Assembly: GCA_027886175.1 (NCBI GenBank) | Contig: JAJNNQ010000006.1 | Location: forward strand, 15,219,001 to 15,283,000 | Direction of reading: 5' to 3' | Source: Phylloscopus collybita | Taxonomy: Eukaryota; Chordata; Aves; Passeriformes; Phylloscopidae | Length of the DNA stretch: 64,000 bases | Shown: in pieces, positions 11,619 to 24,142 of the stretch | Layout of the letters: every line of letters starts with the position of its first letter | How positions within the stretch are numbered: the first letter of the stretch is position 1 | Program-made: the position numbers and the translations under genes | The notes under the pieces: model-generated | Seen by the model: only the letters and a program-made list of their open reading frames with translations | Databases searched by the model: none | What the model was told of the DNA's origin: nothing

Positions 11619-12185
11619 TGTCCTAGCTTAGTTATGGTAGAGTTAAATTTCTCCCGATTAGCTAATATAGTGGATTTAGGATGAGAATAACGCCAATAAC
11701 ACACTGATATTTGAGTTCTTGCTAAGTAGTGCTTACCCTAAATCGTGGACTTCTCAGTTTCCCCTCCTCTACCAGTGAGCAAGTGCACAAGAAACTGTGA
11801 GGAAGCGTAACAAGGATGGCTGACCCAAACTGACCAAAGGGATATTCCATATTATAGAACTTCATATACAGTATATAAACTGAGGGATCTGACCAGGATG
11901 GACTAATTGCTGCTCAGAGTTGGGTTGGGCATCAGTCAGCAGGAGGTGAGCAATTGTAGTTTGCTTCACCATCTTTTTTTCCCTTGAATATTATTTCTCT
12001 CTCATTGTATTGTCTCCGTTTTCATTACAATAATTATTATTAGAATAATTTTTACTTTATTTCAGTTATTAAACTGTTCTTAACCCATAGGTATTACTTC
12101 TTTCTGTTTTTTTCCACATTCTACTGGGGAGGTGAGTGAGCACATGGCTGTGTTGTTCATAGTTGCTGTCTGAGGTTAAACCACA
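11619..12185 (+). mobile_element. ERVL-like solo LTR, plus strand
   Basis: A near-complete copy of about 567 bp. It begins 'tgtcctagcttagttatgg' and continues into 'tagagttaaatttctccc'. The U3 core 'ctgaccaaagggatattcca' is at about 11830-11849, with a TATA box (TATATAA) at 11873-11879. It ends 'gaggttaaaccaca'. The flanking bases CCTTT (11614-11618) and TCTTT (12186-12190) agree at four of five positions, as expected for a decayed 5-bp ERVL target duplication. The segment at about 11970-12080 is expanded with T-rich and ATT-type sequence. Confidence 0.85.
11873..11879 (+). promoter_or_regulatory. TATA box of ERVL-like LTR
   Basis: TATATAA about 25 bases after the conserved U3 block of the LTR. 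This is the old retroviral promoter; whether it is active is unknown. Confidence 0.6.
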
Positions 12186-13334
12186 TCTTTCTACTGGATT
12201 CACTGGTCTCTTGCAAGCATGAATATACATTAAGTATATGAGAATTCTGACAGTGCATGTGTGTGATTATACTTATACATCTGTGCATATGTCTAGCTGG
12301 AGCACATTTGCGTACTTACTCAAAGTGGGTATTTCAGGAACAATCATCTCAAAGCACCAATTATGGAATTTGCAGTTTTGATCACATCACATGTTATAAA
12401 GCCATAATTTTACTTTCTATTATATTTATATATTCTATTATATTTTTATATTATATTTCTATATTTCTGAAATCCTGAGTTACTTGTACTGAAATAAATA
12501 CACATGATGATGCAGTTCAAGGACCAGAATAAGAAAATAACACTTCATAGGAGACAGAAGAAATCCCTAAGAATTGGACAAAATATAATTTTGCTTTATT
12601 TACATTTAGTTTGCTTTTGAATTAGTTCTCTAAACGGGCTTATTGTTTGACAGTTTGAAAGGCAGTTACTAGTGTTGGCACACATGACTGAGTATAGAGG
12701 GACAGGCAAAAAGGATAATCTCAAATTAGACTGGTTTAAAGCTGGCATGGCACCAAACTAAGAAAGTATGAGGGGATTTTGGCTTAGCCTAATGGAAGTT
12801 ATTAGCAGATATGATTATTCTTTGTAAATACAAGGAGAAAATATTAAGATAAAAGCAATAATTTCAAATACTAATAGGCATAAATGAGTATAAACTGGTC
12901 ATGTGTAAATTTATGTTGACCTTAAATGGGGTCTTTAAGATGCAGTTGCTCTCAATAGCAGAGGATTAAACATAGATGATTGACAAAGTTGCTTTAAGAG
13001 CCATACTCCTTGAAAAGTACAAAGGGGACAAAGAAAACCATAAGAAAGTGAGGATTTTGGGAGAGGCATTGCCTGAAAGTGGAGAGTGGATCTGTGTGTC
13101 ATTAAAAATAATGTATACATAGACCAGGAATCTGCAAAAGGGAATTACCATACCTAAAGACATCTTGGAAGATTTGAAGCTTAGAGTAATACAGTCATTA
13201 AACTAAAGTAGACAGATGCTTTAAAGTAACAACATTGTTTTTTATTCCCTGAGATATCTGTTACAGAATTTGGTACTGTGTGTGACACATTGTTGAATCT
13301 TGGGACAGAAAATGCAGCTGTTTGTGGTGGCTAG
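12186..13334. other. Unassigned AT-rich spacer
   Basis: No gene or named transposon. Very AT-rich at about 12413-12470, with repeated TATATT-type sequence. The overlapping minus-strand frames at 12935-13163 have no recognisable domain. Confidence 0.6.
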
Positions 13335-13800
13335 AATACATAGAATCATAGAATAGTTTGTGTTGGAAGGAAATATTAAAGGTCATCTAGCCCAAACCTC
13401 CCACAATAAGCAGGGAATTCTTAAACAAGATCACCTTCTTCAGTGCCTCATCCAACCTGACCCTAAACCCTTCCAATAATAGGACATTCACAACTTCTCT
13501 GAGCAATCTGTCCCAGTATTTCACCATACCTGTCTCTGTGTCTTTCACTGCCTGTGCATTTCTTTCTTGTCCTTTAGTTTGACCCACAGTCCTTTACTCA
13601 TCTATGCTAATCTTTTGCCATGGTTTATTGGTTTCTTACACCTCAAGATTGAGGATCTTTCACTCTATGAAAAATATCTTCAAAGATCTGTCACCTCTTT
13701 TGTGCTCTCTTGTCCCTGAGGGCAGTTTCCAAGGAGGACCTATTGACTAACTTCTACATGACCTCTGAAGGTCTAGGAAATCTAAGAAATCCATTTTCAA
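13335..13800 (-). mobile_element. CR1 LINE 3' end, minus strand, internally deleted
   Basis: The left edge shows the inverted CR1 3' terminus: 'catagaatcatagaatag' followed by 'gttggaagg' and 'ggtcatctagccc'. The 3' UTR and ORF2 end follow ('ctgagcaatctgtcccagta', near 13500). The right part ('ttccaaggaggacctattga', about 13730-13800) resembles an upstream RT segment, so some ORF2 sequence between appears to be missing. The copy is clearly decayed. Confidence 0.85.
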
Positions 13801-14752
13801 CCTTTCATCACTTACTAGACTCTTTTCCTCTTATTTTTTTTTCTTAAGTACCACAGATAGTTACAGTGATTGTAAAGGGTTATAATGTGCATTATTAATT
13901 TGGATATCAGAATGAGCCTACATGAAGCATTATTTGCATTTTGTACATTCTTCTCCTTAAGTATCAAACTGATCCCAAAACTAAGTAATTTAAAAACATT
14001 ACCAAGGCTAAAATCTCAAGTGCTCAGAAGTAGGAATACTACAGTGAATACTGCCTGTGGATATTTAATTTGATCCCCCTGTGTGTAAAGGTGGTGAAGT
14101 GTAAAGTGAAGATTGCGGAAACAGTTCATCTGTGCAATAAATTGTTAGTCACCTACATTAAATCAGAACTCAGACAGATGCATGCAATTAAAGACTGGCT
14201 TGCTCCCAAGTTGAGAAAGCAGACACAGCCCTTTATAGGGATGCTTCCTCTTTTACTCTGACTCCATGTCTTCACCCATGACCAAACCAGGTGGGAAGGG
14301 AAGGCTAGAAAATAAAGTTTGCACTAATCATTTAAGGACTATTTATAGACTAAAGAAAGCCAGAAGCAGGTGAAGATTTTGACAATATTCTTGAGTTTTC
14401 CCGGCATGCTTTTCAATTCTAAGGAGGTAATAAGTGAAAAAGAGAGTCTCACACATCCTTTCTTTTTCTTAAAAAAAAAAAGAAATCTGGTTTATATTGA
14501 TATAGTTGAAATGTCAAAAAATGTGATGTTAAAATAGGAGAAATTTAGTTTTTGAATGAAGCAAAGAGTTTGGAGCACAGAAAAAGATGTAAAAAAATGT
14601 AAAAAAGAAAACCTACAAGGGCGCAAATTTACTTTATTTACAATAAACTGTAATTTTTAATGGTGAATTTTTCACTAGCAGACCAGAAGTCAAGAGCATT
14701 TACATTTGCGAATTTAGCTGATCTCTCACAGTAGATGTTTGACTATAATTAC

Positions 14753-14815
14753 AAAAACCAAACCAAACCAAAAAATGAAACAAACAAACCAAAACAAAAC
14801 AAAATTAACAAAAGC
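14753..14815 (+). repeat. A/C-rich low-complexity tract
   Basis: AACC/AAAC-type units with almost no G or T on the plus strand. It is the complement of the T/G-rich tracts seen elsewhere. Confidence 0.85.
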
Positions 14816-15144
14816 ACCTAGGGAAGCTTCAGTTTGTGCATTTCAAAGCTATTTGAGCTATGTCAGAAATAAAATGCTGTGAAAGGTTTTTCTTTCTTAT
14901 TTTAAATTATTTCCAAAATGATGGTATGGGATAATAATTATGAGTAAAGCAATCTAGCCTAAAGTTGGTCTTATCAGAATGAAGTTCTGTATTCAGAAAA
15001 TAAAATAAAAAATTAATGACAGTATATTTTCAGAGCTAAATAATTTTACTGACATATCTTTAGAGGCCTGAGGGTTTTTTATCCATCATGGCCCCCACTG
15101 TTTTTATTATTAGTATCTTTCCTTCCATTTACTTCAAGCTTTCC

Positions 15145-15206
15145 TTTTTTTTTTTTTTTTGTTTTTTTTTTTTTTTTGTTTTGTTTTGTTTTGTTTTGTT
15201 TGTTGG
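15145..15206 (+). repeat. Poly(T) and (TTTTG)n tract
   Basis: Two T runs of about 15 bases separated by one G, followed by about five TTTTG units. Read on the minus strand it is an A-rich tail-like run, but no retrocopy was recognised next to it. Confidence 0.9.
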
Positions 15207-15957
15207 GGGAATTATACTGTAAAGACTTTTATTAAATCTATTCTTCCTTGATATGAAGTTTTTGGAAATTTTATTAAAGGAGATGAAATATTAATAAAAT
15301 CTAAGATCTTCAAGAGGTTTTGAACACATTAAAATTTAATTTAGTAATTGAAACTTGAAACTATCCCCTTACTCACTCGTCAAAATTTAAAATAATTTTT
15401 GCAAGATAGGTAGTGCAAGAAGATATGCTGCCACAAAGAACTCTTTGATTGCTTTGGAGAAACCCATAAAATTAGAACAAATAGCCTGATCATTTAATTT
15501 GTCTCTTCATCTTTTTCTGTTTCCCTCTGAATGTCCTGGATAGTACAGCTCTAATCACTGGGGATGTTATGGGTGAATACACTTTGCTTTTTTTAGGGCT
15601 TAAGATAAAGGGTAAATTTTAAAACTTTTCATCTGTTTTGATTGACTTTGCAAAAACAGAGCAAAAATTTTTTTGCACTTTAGAAAAGACTTGTAGGACT
15701 ATTGTGGCTATTAGTTTCAAAATCTGCAATACACAATATTTAGTTATTCTTAAGATACGTGCTAAGCCCCAAAACATGTAAAAGACAGTTTATGTACAGA
15801 TATGTATGCACATGAATTAGTTTGTGGAATTACTGAGGGAAATTTTGTATTTAGCTACAACAGTTTACCCATTCATATCACTACTAGTATCTGTGCCAGG
15901 GCAGATTTGCATGTATGCAATGAGGGCTGTCTTTTACACCTTGTTAGGTTTAACCAC

Positions 15958-16526
15958 TGCAGTAGTTTAGCCCAGGCAGGCATCTAAGACCCGCACAGCT
16001 GCTCTTCTTGCTTCCCCTCAGTGAGATGGGGGAGACAATTGGAAAGGTCAGTGTGAGAAAACTCATGGGTTGAATTAGGGGCAGCTCAAAAGGTAAAACA
16101 AAAACTGAACACAAGCAAAGCAAAACAAGGAATTCATTCACCACTTCCCATTGGCAGGCGGGTGTTGAGCCATCTCCAGGAAAACAGAGCCCTATCACAT
16201 GGAACAGTGACTTGTGAACACGAACACTGTAAGTCCGAATGTCCCCTTCTTCTTCCTCCGGGTTTATATGCTGAATGTGACACCACGTGTTGTGGAATAT
16301 CCTTGGTCAGTTGGGTTCAGCTGTCCTGACAGTGTCTTCTCCCTGCTCCTGTGCACTGCCAGCCTCCTCACTGGTGGGGAGAAGCAGAAAAGGCTGTGGC
16401 TCTGTGAAAGCACTGCTGAGCAATGGGCAACACACCCCTCTGTTACACCACAGTTTTGCACATAAAGCAAAAATCATATGAGGTTCTGTGAAGAAAATTA
16501 ACTCTTATCCAGCCAAAATCTATATA
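15958..16526 (-). mobile_element. ERVL-like solo LTR, minus strand
   Basis: One of the best-kept copies of this family, about 569 bp. From left to right (inverted order): 'agtagtttagcccaggcagg'; 'aactcatgggttgaatta'; 'aaggaattcattcaccactt'; 'agccatctccaggaaaac'; TTTATA at 16263-16268, which reads TATAAA on the minus strand; 'ggaatatccttggtcagttg'; and at the right 'gaagaaaattaactctta'. No internal retroviral sequence adjoins it. No matching 5-bp flanks were found. Confidence 0.9.
16263..16268 (-). promoter_or_regulatory. TATA box of minus-strand ERVL-like LTR
   Basis: Reads TATAAA on the minus strand (ATATAAA with the next base), downstream in LTR sense of the 'accaaggatattcc' block. Position fits the old U3 promoter. 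Confidence 0.6.
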
Positions 16527-18844
16527 ATATACAATTTAATTGAGTAGATTGCTATGTCTGCAACTGAAATATTAATGCCTCTGTGAGAAAAAGGACACAA
16601 GAGCAGTTTTGAATAACCTCACTCTCCGTGACATCTTCATTCTCTCAGGACATCTCAAAGATCATGTCCACCAGCAAGTAGTTGAAAAATAGAACAAATA
16701 GCCTTATTTTTGCCAATTTTGCTGTATCTTAATACTTAGAAGAGTTCTTTCTGCTTATAATATGGAGGTTATATATTTGCTATCAGAACAGTTTTAAGTC
16801 CATTCCATACAGAAAGCGAGTTAAGAAAAAGATATTTATAATATGTTTGTCCATTATTTAAAAACATGAAGACCTTAGGCTTCAAGGTAATAAAAGGTGG
16901 AAAAACAAAAGGGAGGCAGAAATAAGGAACAAAGAAGAAAAGGAGAAAGAAGAAAGAATTATTTTTTCCTGGCCTCATCTAAGCCACTATAAAATTTACA
17001 GAGGAATTAGTGCTATCTGTGCCCTTATTTTAAACCTTCTGTAAAAAAATGTAATTTAATGCATCAATCAAAGGGTATTATGGTGATTTTGTTACAGACA
17101 TTCTAATATAAGCCTGCTGTAATATCCACCTTGCTGCAATGCATAATTATGCAGAAGTAAATTCAGATTCTGTATAGATCAAAACATTTTGCTTCTTTAA
17201 ATTGTCTTTAAAATAAACTGAAGTTTTTTCATAAACAAATATCAAAATGTATTTATGCATTTAACTGAAATTATTTTGACTTTTTTAACATTTTTCCAGT
17301 CAATAAGAAAAACCAAAAATCTACTTCATTTTTTTGCTACTGCAGAACTTCATCCAGATTTAGAAAAACTCTTTGGTAGCTAAAACTGAAATCGGCTAGT
17401 TCTGAGCTAGACAATTAAAATACAGCAATTCAAACATCACACCCCAGTAGCTGCCTAGACATGCCTTATTTAATCTGAAAGTCATTTGAATACTCCCAAG
17501 AGCCTAAGCTGCTATCAAAGCACACAGGATACATAGAAACACTCCATCGTCACAAAATGGAATAAGAGCTGCTTCCTTTTTTAAAAATTTAAAAAAAAAA
17601 AAGTTACTGTTTATACAGCACTGCTACTAAAACCATTTACCCCAAGAATCAAAAATTCTATTTAATACACTCACTCAAGATTAAGCAACGGAAAACCACA
17701 TTTTTCCCTGCAGAATGTGCAGCAACTCAGCTAGAGTATGAGCTGCATGATGGACAGACATACTGATAAAAGAACGTTATTTAATGGGATTTCTATTCAG
17801 GCTGAACTTCCCCCAAGTTATGGTTTTGAGGGGTAAATTTAATTGCCTAAATTTAGATATCTACTTCTATTTGAACCACCAATTATCTGAGATAGCTCCA
17901 CTGTGCTGGCAGACCAGACATAGGGACCCAAGAAGACCCACACTGTGCTGGGTGTGCAGGCAAGACATAATTGTGTCTAAAATGACATCAGGAACATACT
18001 TAAACATTCAAATCATGCTCCAATAGGACAGGACATTTAAATTTGTGGTGGTTTTTTGGCCAGAACACAGTCATCATGTAGAAGAGAATTTTTATTTTTT
18101 TAAACATGAAGATTTTCAGCGTTTGAGGGCTCTGTAAGTCTTTACATGAAATGCAATAAGCATTTTCCAAAAACATTTCATTTCCATTTCAGTTAGTTTA
18201 CAGCATGTTATGAAGAATATGTAATTACTAAATTATTAATGTTTACCATGCATAAATAATAAATACTACATTATTTTGAACTTAAATCAGTATTGTTGCA
18301 TTATTAAAAGGTCATCAAAAAGGCATATTATGGAATACATTTTAAACCCTGATTGTCATTTAATTTATTTGTTTATTAAGCATCTTATACAATGGGTTAC
18401 AGCCCAATGGAGTTGTAAACCACAGGAAAACATCTCAAAGAATGTCAAATGTATTCCAGCAAGGCCTGTGACTCAATTTTACATGAAGAGATTTAAATCT
18501 ACATTTTATACATTTACAGATAAACCAAATGTAGATAAGTTTATACTGCTAAACAGGTGGAAGAGAGGGATTTGGACAGCCAGTTTGCACATCTGTTTTA
18601 CACAGAGCTAGTTGGAGGATTTCAAACCAGGGCCAGTTGAAACAAGAATGACCTTAGAATGAAGGTGCATGGACAATAGGGAATCCTGAGTCTGTGTCCT
18701 ACTTCCAAGCTGTTTTCAGCCTTACAGATAAATCATGTGATGACTGACTGTCTTAAAAACTTATTACCAGCAGTTTATTAAGGTGTTTTACAATGCAGTA
18801 AATTATGTTAATATTCCTTATTCTGAGCCATAACCCAGTCAATA
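16527..18844. other. Unassigned AT-rich DNA
   Basis: About 2.3 kb without a recognised gene or transposon. The plus-strand frame at 18276-18611 (111 codons) is the longest here; it has no recognisable domain or signal peptide and its base use is like the surrounding DNA, so it is not called. The part around 17050-17420 is AT-rich with several TAATT/ATAATTA-type sites. Confidence 0.55.
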
Positions 18845-19460
18845 AGGTACTGGGAGAAGTCTCATTATCACTAGCCATTGCTCTCATGGGAGACTTCAAT
18901 TTACAAGAGGTCTGCTGGAAATAGAATACAGAGGAGAGAAAACAGTCAAGGTGATACCTGGAGTGTGTGGAAGATAACTTCCTAACACAGCTGGTGACTG
19001 AACCAACTAGGGTAGATGCTCTACTGAACCTGCTGTTTGTGAACACAGAAGGGCTTGTTAGTGATATGATGGCTGGGGCCTTTCTTGGGTGCAGCAGTCA
19101 TGAAATTACAGAATTTTCAATTCTTGAAGGGGTGCCAGTAGAACTTCCTTTGGCTTCTGGCAGGCAAACTTTGGTGGGCTTAGAGTACTGATTGACAGGA
19201 TTCCTTGAGAGACAGTTCTAAAGGGCAAGGGAGAACAAAAGCCTAAGTATTCCTCAAGAAGGAAATTCTAAATGTGCAGGCACAGGCTGACCCCACATGT
19301 TCTCAAGTGGTATTGCACAGGGTTCAGCGTTGGGGCCAGTTCTGTTCAATAATTTTATCAGTGATCTGGATAAGGGGATAGAAAGCACCCTCAGTAATTT
19401 TGCAGATGAAACTAAACTGGAAAGGAGCATGGATCTGTTGCAGAGTAGGAAGGCTCTGCA

Positions 19461-19464
19461 GAGG
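19461..19464 (+). repeat. Target-site duplication (GAGG), left copy
   Basis: GAGG directly before the LTR's TG. The matching copy is at 20012-20015. Confidence 0.75.
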
Positions 19465-19669
19465 TGTGGGGGTGGGCAATGCCCCGGCGGCCCTGCCCTG
19501 GAGGGAGGCCTGAGAAGAATTGCACAATCTCCCTGCAGAACCCTAAGATAAGGAGACGAGCTTTCAGTCATGGCAACCACCAAAAGAACTCACAATCCTC
19601 CAGGAGATTTTATGTAGATCTGTTGTAAATGATTGGCTTTGTACCCTTTCCCCTCCCACCCTAGTTTCC

Positions 19670-19677
19670 CATAAAAA
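19670..19677 (+). promoter_or_regulatory. TATA-like box of nested LTR
   Basis: CATAAAAA followed by a run of C, about 70 bases ahead of the AATAAA signal. Confidence 0.5.
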
Positions 19678-19738
19678 CCCCCTGAGTTCCCCTAGTCCCC
19701 AGGGTACCCGTCCCTGGCCCCCTTCGCTAGTACTTTGC

Positions 19739-19744
19739 AATAAA
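19739..19744 (+). promoter_or_regulatory. AATAAA polyadenylation signal of nested LTR
   Basis: AATAAA in 'tttgcaataaagtcac', a typical R-region setting. Confidence 0.65.
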
Positions 19745-20011
19745 GTCACTTCATGCAGAATCGCCAAAAGGGACCCTCTCTCTTTCCCAGGTCGGCTACG
19801 AGAGAAGAAGATCTCATGGGGCAGGAGCTGACAATCACTGAGCTGAAATCACACCAGCTGAAAAAATCACTGCTCTGCCCCCTGCTGAGACGCTCTCTAC
19901 CAGCTGAGGAAGCGCTGACGCCCCAGGAAGCTGCCTCTAACGAGATATCTTTTTGGGGTGGCTCTGAGCTTCTGGGTCCGGACCGCAGACCCCAGCACCA
20001 GCTAGAATACA

Positions 20012-20015
20012 GAGG
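20012..20015 (+). repeat. Target-site duplication (GAGG), right copy
   Basis: GAGG directly after the LTR's terminal ACA, where the interrupted CR1 resumes. Confidence 0.75.
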
Positions 20016-20805
20016 GATCTGGATGGGCCAAGGCCAGCTGTATGTGGTACAATAAGGTGAAGTGCCAGGTCCTGCCTTTGTGTCACAACAACCCCTGCAT
20101 CACTTCAGCTTGGGGAAGTGTGGCTGGAAAGTTGCTGAGGATAAAAAGACCTGAGAGTGCTTGTTGACAATGGCTGAACATGAATCAGCAGAGTCTCCAT
20201 GAGCCAGAAGAGGCCCCTGGCCTGTATCAGAAATAGTTTGGCCAGCAAGATTGAGATTGCCACCCTGTACCTGGCACTGGTGAGGCCACTCCTTGAATCC
20301 TGTGCCCAGTTGTGGGCCTCACACTATAAGGCAGATATTGATGTGCCAGAGCGTGTCCAGAGAAGAGCAATGGAGCTGGTGAAGGGCGTGGAGTACAAGT
20401 CTCATGAGGAGCAACTGAAGGAGCTGGGCCCTCATCTGCAGAAAGAGAGGCTCAAGGTAGAACTTGTTTCTCTTTATAACTACCTGAGAGGAGGTTGTAG
20501 AGAGAAAGGGGGTTGGTCTCTTCTTCTAGGTAACTAGTAGTGGGACAAGAGGAAACAGTCTCAAGTTATGCCAGAGAGATTTAGGAAATTAGGAAAAAGT
20601 TCTGCATGGATGGAGTTGTCAAGCATTGAAACAGACTGCCCAAGGGAAGAAGCTGAGCATCCTCAGCTGCCTGGAAGTATTTAAAAGATATGTAGATATT
20701 GCACTTAGAGAGATGCTTTAGTGTTGGACATATCAGTGCTAGATTAAGGGTTGAATTAGATGATCTTAAAGGTCTTTTCCAGCCTATGTATTTCTATGAT
20801 TGTAT

Positions 20806-21834
20806 AGTATGACAAAGTATTATTGTTAGCAGTATAATCATAGTATTGTTACAACTGTTTATGTTTCAGTGGTAATATTACAGAAATATGGAGTTATGAG
20901 ACTTTTTAAAGAATGTCTACCCATTTTTTTACCACTTACTTCTCTTTCTTTCCATTTAGTTACTTATTTATTCCTATTAAACATATTCTGCTTTCTTATA
21001 CAGAATGTATATATCTTTTGTAGCTTAAGTGTGACTGTCTGATTGACACTTTGTTTAATGAGTAGAGTGGGTCTAAGAGATTTTGAGTACTTAAAGTTGT
21101 CCTAAAAACCATCACAAATGCTGACTAGCTTTTTAGTCTCTAAATCTGATAGGAACACTTATTCTCTTGAAACTCTAAGATTTTTTAGATTACAGGGAAA
21201 CAAAGATAATATAATGCATCTGAAGAAAAAAAAATATTCAGAAGACAATCTTGAAGTACCAGACTTAATCCTTAGGTAAGTCTGACTACTTCCTATGCAT
21301 TTTACATCACTTCTTTTTCAAAAATTTTAAAGGCTCTACTATTAATCTGTGTTAACCTACCTGCTTAACAAATGATCAGTATTGCATAAATTAGAGTGAT
21401 TATTTGATCCTAGAAGTTTCCTTAGTTTAACTTTATATGAACTTCCTATATGACCTGCAGAACACAGCAAGTCAGGTTCTATTTAATTTAGAGGGTAACA
21501 TCCTGATAACAGATTTCTTGTAGTTTCATTGAAATTTATGTAAACCAACAGATTAATAACAATGTAAATTATTCTATGAAATTACAAACATCTCTTAGAA
21601 AATGGTTTGTACCTTCATTTCTCTAGTTTTATTTGTTAGTTTAAGATTAGATGATTTCATGAAATATAAGAATATGCATCTTGCTATCTAGGAGAAGTAG
21701 GTGACAGTTTATTGATTCATTAATATCAGCTAATAACATTAAAAAAAGGCTTCTGGACACCAATTACTTTTCCATCTTTCAGCAGAAGTTAAGATATATA
21801 TTAATGGAAGAATTTTTGGTTCAAAAAATGCAAG
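20806..21834. other. Unassigned AT-rich spacer
   Basis: No gene, array or named transposon seen. Confidence 0.6.
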
Positions 21835-22263
21835 TGTCCTGGTTTTGGCCAGAACAGGGTTATTTTTTTTGCAGTAGCTGAGAGGGGCAGTGGTGGAGGG
21901 GTTGTGCCTAGGCCCCAGATGTTATTCAATACATCACATCATTGTTGGGCTTGGGGGAAGATGCTACCTTCTAAGGAGAAGAGTGTTCCTTGTGGTGGAG
22001 AAACGGTGGATGGATTGGTCCCTTATTGTTTACTGTTGAATTTATTTCTGTGTGAAATGTTTATTTGTCTTATATCTTTTGTTATTAATACTGTTGTTGT
22101 TACTGATTGTTTTCTTATCTCATTCTGTTTCCAGAAAATTGTTCTTACCTCAACCCATGATCTTTGCCATTTGTGCTTCCACTTAGAGCAGGACAGAAAG
22201 TGAGTGGTGATGCGGTTTTAGCAGGAATATTAAATGGGAGAATACCATTCCTGAAACATGACA
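21835..22263 (+). mobile_element. ERVL-like solo LTR, short subtype, plus strand
   Basis: The 5' edge 'tgtcctggttttggccagaa' is the typical start of avian ERVL-like LTRs, and the stretch ends with 'cctgaaacatgaca', giving TG...CA termini over 429 bp. A 'tacctcaacccatga' block lies near the 3' side, as in the other copies. The centre differs from the other LTRs in the window, so this is probably another subfamily. The flanks GCAAG and CTAGG do not match well enough to call a target duplication. Confidence 0.75.
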
Positions 22264-23735
22264 CTAGGAAAGGGAGTTATATCATTTCCTTTTAGAGTGT
22301 TTATTAATTAAAATATTAGAGTGAAAAATCTCTTGTTTTAACCTTTCATATATCATCTTGTTCATTATGCTGAAATAAAAGCTCTTTAACACTGTGCAAC
22401 TTACACCTAGGTTACTAAATTATTCACCTAATTTAGATGTTCCTGTGCCTATAAAATATGTGCATTGATTGTATAGGCAACACATATTGTTAGGGACTTC
22501 TGATGGCCTCCTGAGGACAATTTGGACTGTGAGGATTTTTCTAGTCATTGAATAGGAAAATGAGACATTTCAGTGGAAAGTTTAAATGCTTGTACACATT
22601 TAGTGAGGAACCAAATAAAAATGGCCTGGGGGAATATCTGACTGTGTGTATGTTCTATGAGTCACATCTGATTATATAGTCAGCTAGGGTTTTAAATTTC
22701 AGAACATTTGCAAAAAAATGTCTAATACATTTTTTCCCCTGCTTGTCAAAACAGTTTCCAGAAGTATAAAATTTGGACTAAAAGTTCCCTTCTACCAGAG
22801 GGTATATGAATTAATTCCTCTTTATTTTACAACAGTTCTTCAAATATTAGAATATGTCATACCCTAGGACAACAATCTTCAGCCTTAAATTCAAGCTGAG
22901 CTACAAAGGAGAGAGTGTAACTTTAAACTTTCAGAACTCAAGTAAGCAATGTAGAAGGTTGTCTTGGCTAAACAGGAATATTCATCTAGAACTTAGGTGG
23001 AAAAGGAAAGTGTAGGCCCTTTGGAATCAAAGACAGGCAATATTCAAAAACTGCAGAAATGCTGTTTGCTACTGTAGGGAGAAAATTTGTTCAGCCCAAC
23101 TGTGACTCTTTATAATATGTACCTTATTTGAAAGGAGAAGGATATTTTGTTTTTTATTATCATCCAAGTGGTTTAGTACTATACTTTATGGCTATATTTA
23201 TATAAAGAAATATTTACTGTCCTTAAGATGAATTGGCGTAGTTCAACTTGCAACCTAGGTTAGATAGTTTAGACAGCTAACCTATTTTTGCACAAAAAAA
23301 CTGAGCACCCAAGAACTACTTTGTAAGAATAATCATTCACATAGGACACGGTAATTCCTGAGACTTTTTTAATAGTTAGTTAGCATTGATGAGCTCATGC
23401 CAGTGGTTGTACCAAGCTGTAACCTTGCTGAATTTATTACAATCCATGTGCTCTATCTAGTCTATTTCATCTTACCATTGCAATCCTTAAATAAAATATG
23501 TTCTTTTCACATAAGGTTTTTAGACTTCTTGGGGAGCATTTTTGGTTTATTTGGACAGGTTTTGTTTGCTATCCTGTTACCCTCTAAGATTTAATTTTTT
23601 CCCTCAACTGCAGCACATTTTAAAGCATGTTTCACAAATGAAAAATTATATTAACTACCTCAGCTTTAAGATGGTAAAGCTATTAGGACTTAAAGAATGC
23701 ACTTGCCTATCTCAAAATACTGTCAAGGCCACAGA
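22264..23735. other. Unassigned AT-rich spacer
   Basis: No recognised gene or transposon. The overlapping plus-strand frames at 23397-23763 show a Phe/Leu-rich peptide without domain similarity that I can recognise. Confidence 0.55.
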
Positions 23736-23739
23736 AGGA

Positions 23740-24109
23740 ACTTGCCATAAGCTAAATCACTGAAGTGGTAACTTAAGGAAAGCACAAAAGGGAGAAATAC
23801 GTGAGAGAAAGGTGTTAATTTCAAGCCTGGTGAGATAGATCTGGATATCCTCCTAGTTAATGAATCCAAACAAATATTCCCACGGTGGAAATCTGTGGGA
23901 AAGGAAACAACTGCTTATACGCATGCCATCACAAGTTATGGTAATGACACCTATGCTCTGTGGCTACCCAAAACTTGGACTGCATAAAGGTGATACCTCC
24001 AGAAGAATGATTCCAGGACCTCCAACACTGAGAAGAGCAAGGTGAAGAAGGATCTGCAGGACACTGCAGGACCCATGCAGTGGTGGTGACTATCTTCCAT
24101 TTAAACACA

Positions 24110-24142
<33 letters not shown>

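Larger units (their letters stand above)
13805..15957. other. Unassigned AT-rich DNA
   Basis: No gene or named transposon. It includes an A/C-rich tract at 14753-14815 and a T-rich/(TTTTG) tract at 15145-15206. Two adjacent plus-strand frames at 13885-14261 (62 and 63 codons) have no recognisable domain and different frames; I do not treat them as a gene. Confidence 0.55.
19465..20011 (+). mobile_element. Solo LTR (ERV1-like) inserted in CR1
   Basis: A 547-bp insertion that starts TGTGGGGGTGGG and ends TAGAATACA, with terminal TGT...ACA. It is flanked by GAGG on both sides (19461-19464 and 20012-20015), and CR1 sequence is continuous across it ('ctctgcagagg' to 'gagggatctgg'). Inside are a TATA-like CATAAAAA (19670-19677) and AATAAA (19739-19744), the usual LTR order. 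It is much more GC-rich than its surroundings. A 4-bp duplication is typical of ERV1/gammaretrovirus-like elements. If the repeat were read as CAGAGG, the LTR would end in TA rather than CA, which is less likely. Open frames here on both strands are incidental. Confidence 0.85.
18845..20805 (+). mobile_element. CR1 LINE, plus strand, longest copy, interrupted by an LTR
   Basis: The element runs from the ORF2 endonuclease to the 3' end. The endonuclease part (about 18880-19130) shows ALMGDFN, DNFLTQLVTEPTR and GCSSHE. After about 19250 it jumps to the reverse transcriptase palm ([18 protein letters not shown], then FADETKL), so roughly 1 kb of RT coding sequence is missing. The CR1 is then split by a 547-bp LTR (19465-20011) and resumes through the end of ORF2 and the 3' UTR to 'tttctatgattgta'. 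The copy is dead: CR1 endonuclease normally has S-D-H where this reads S-S-H, the RT has F-A-D-E instead of F-A-D-D, and there are many stops and frameshifts. Confidence 0.9.

Noticed and set aside
18276..18611. 111-codon plus-strand frame
   Set aside because: No domain, no signal peptide, no splice or promoter context recognised, and base use like the AT-rich surroundings.
19254..20055. Open frames of 67-109 codons on both strands
   Set aside because: They lie in CR1 ORF2 remains or in the inserted LTR, and several cross the LTR-CR1 junction.
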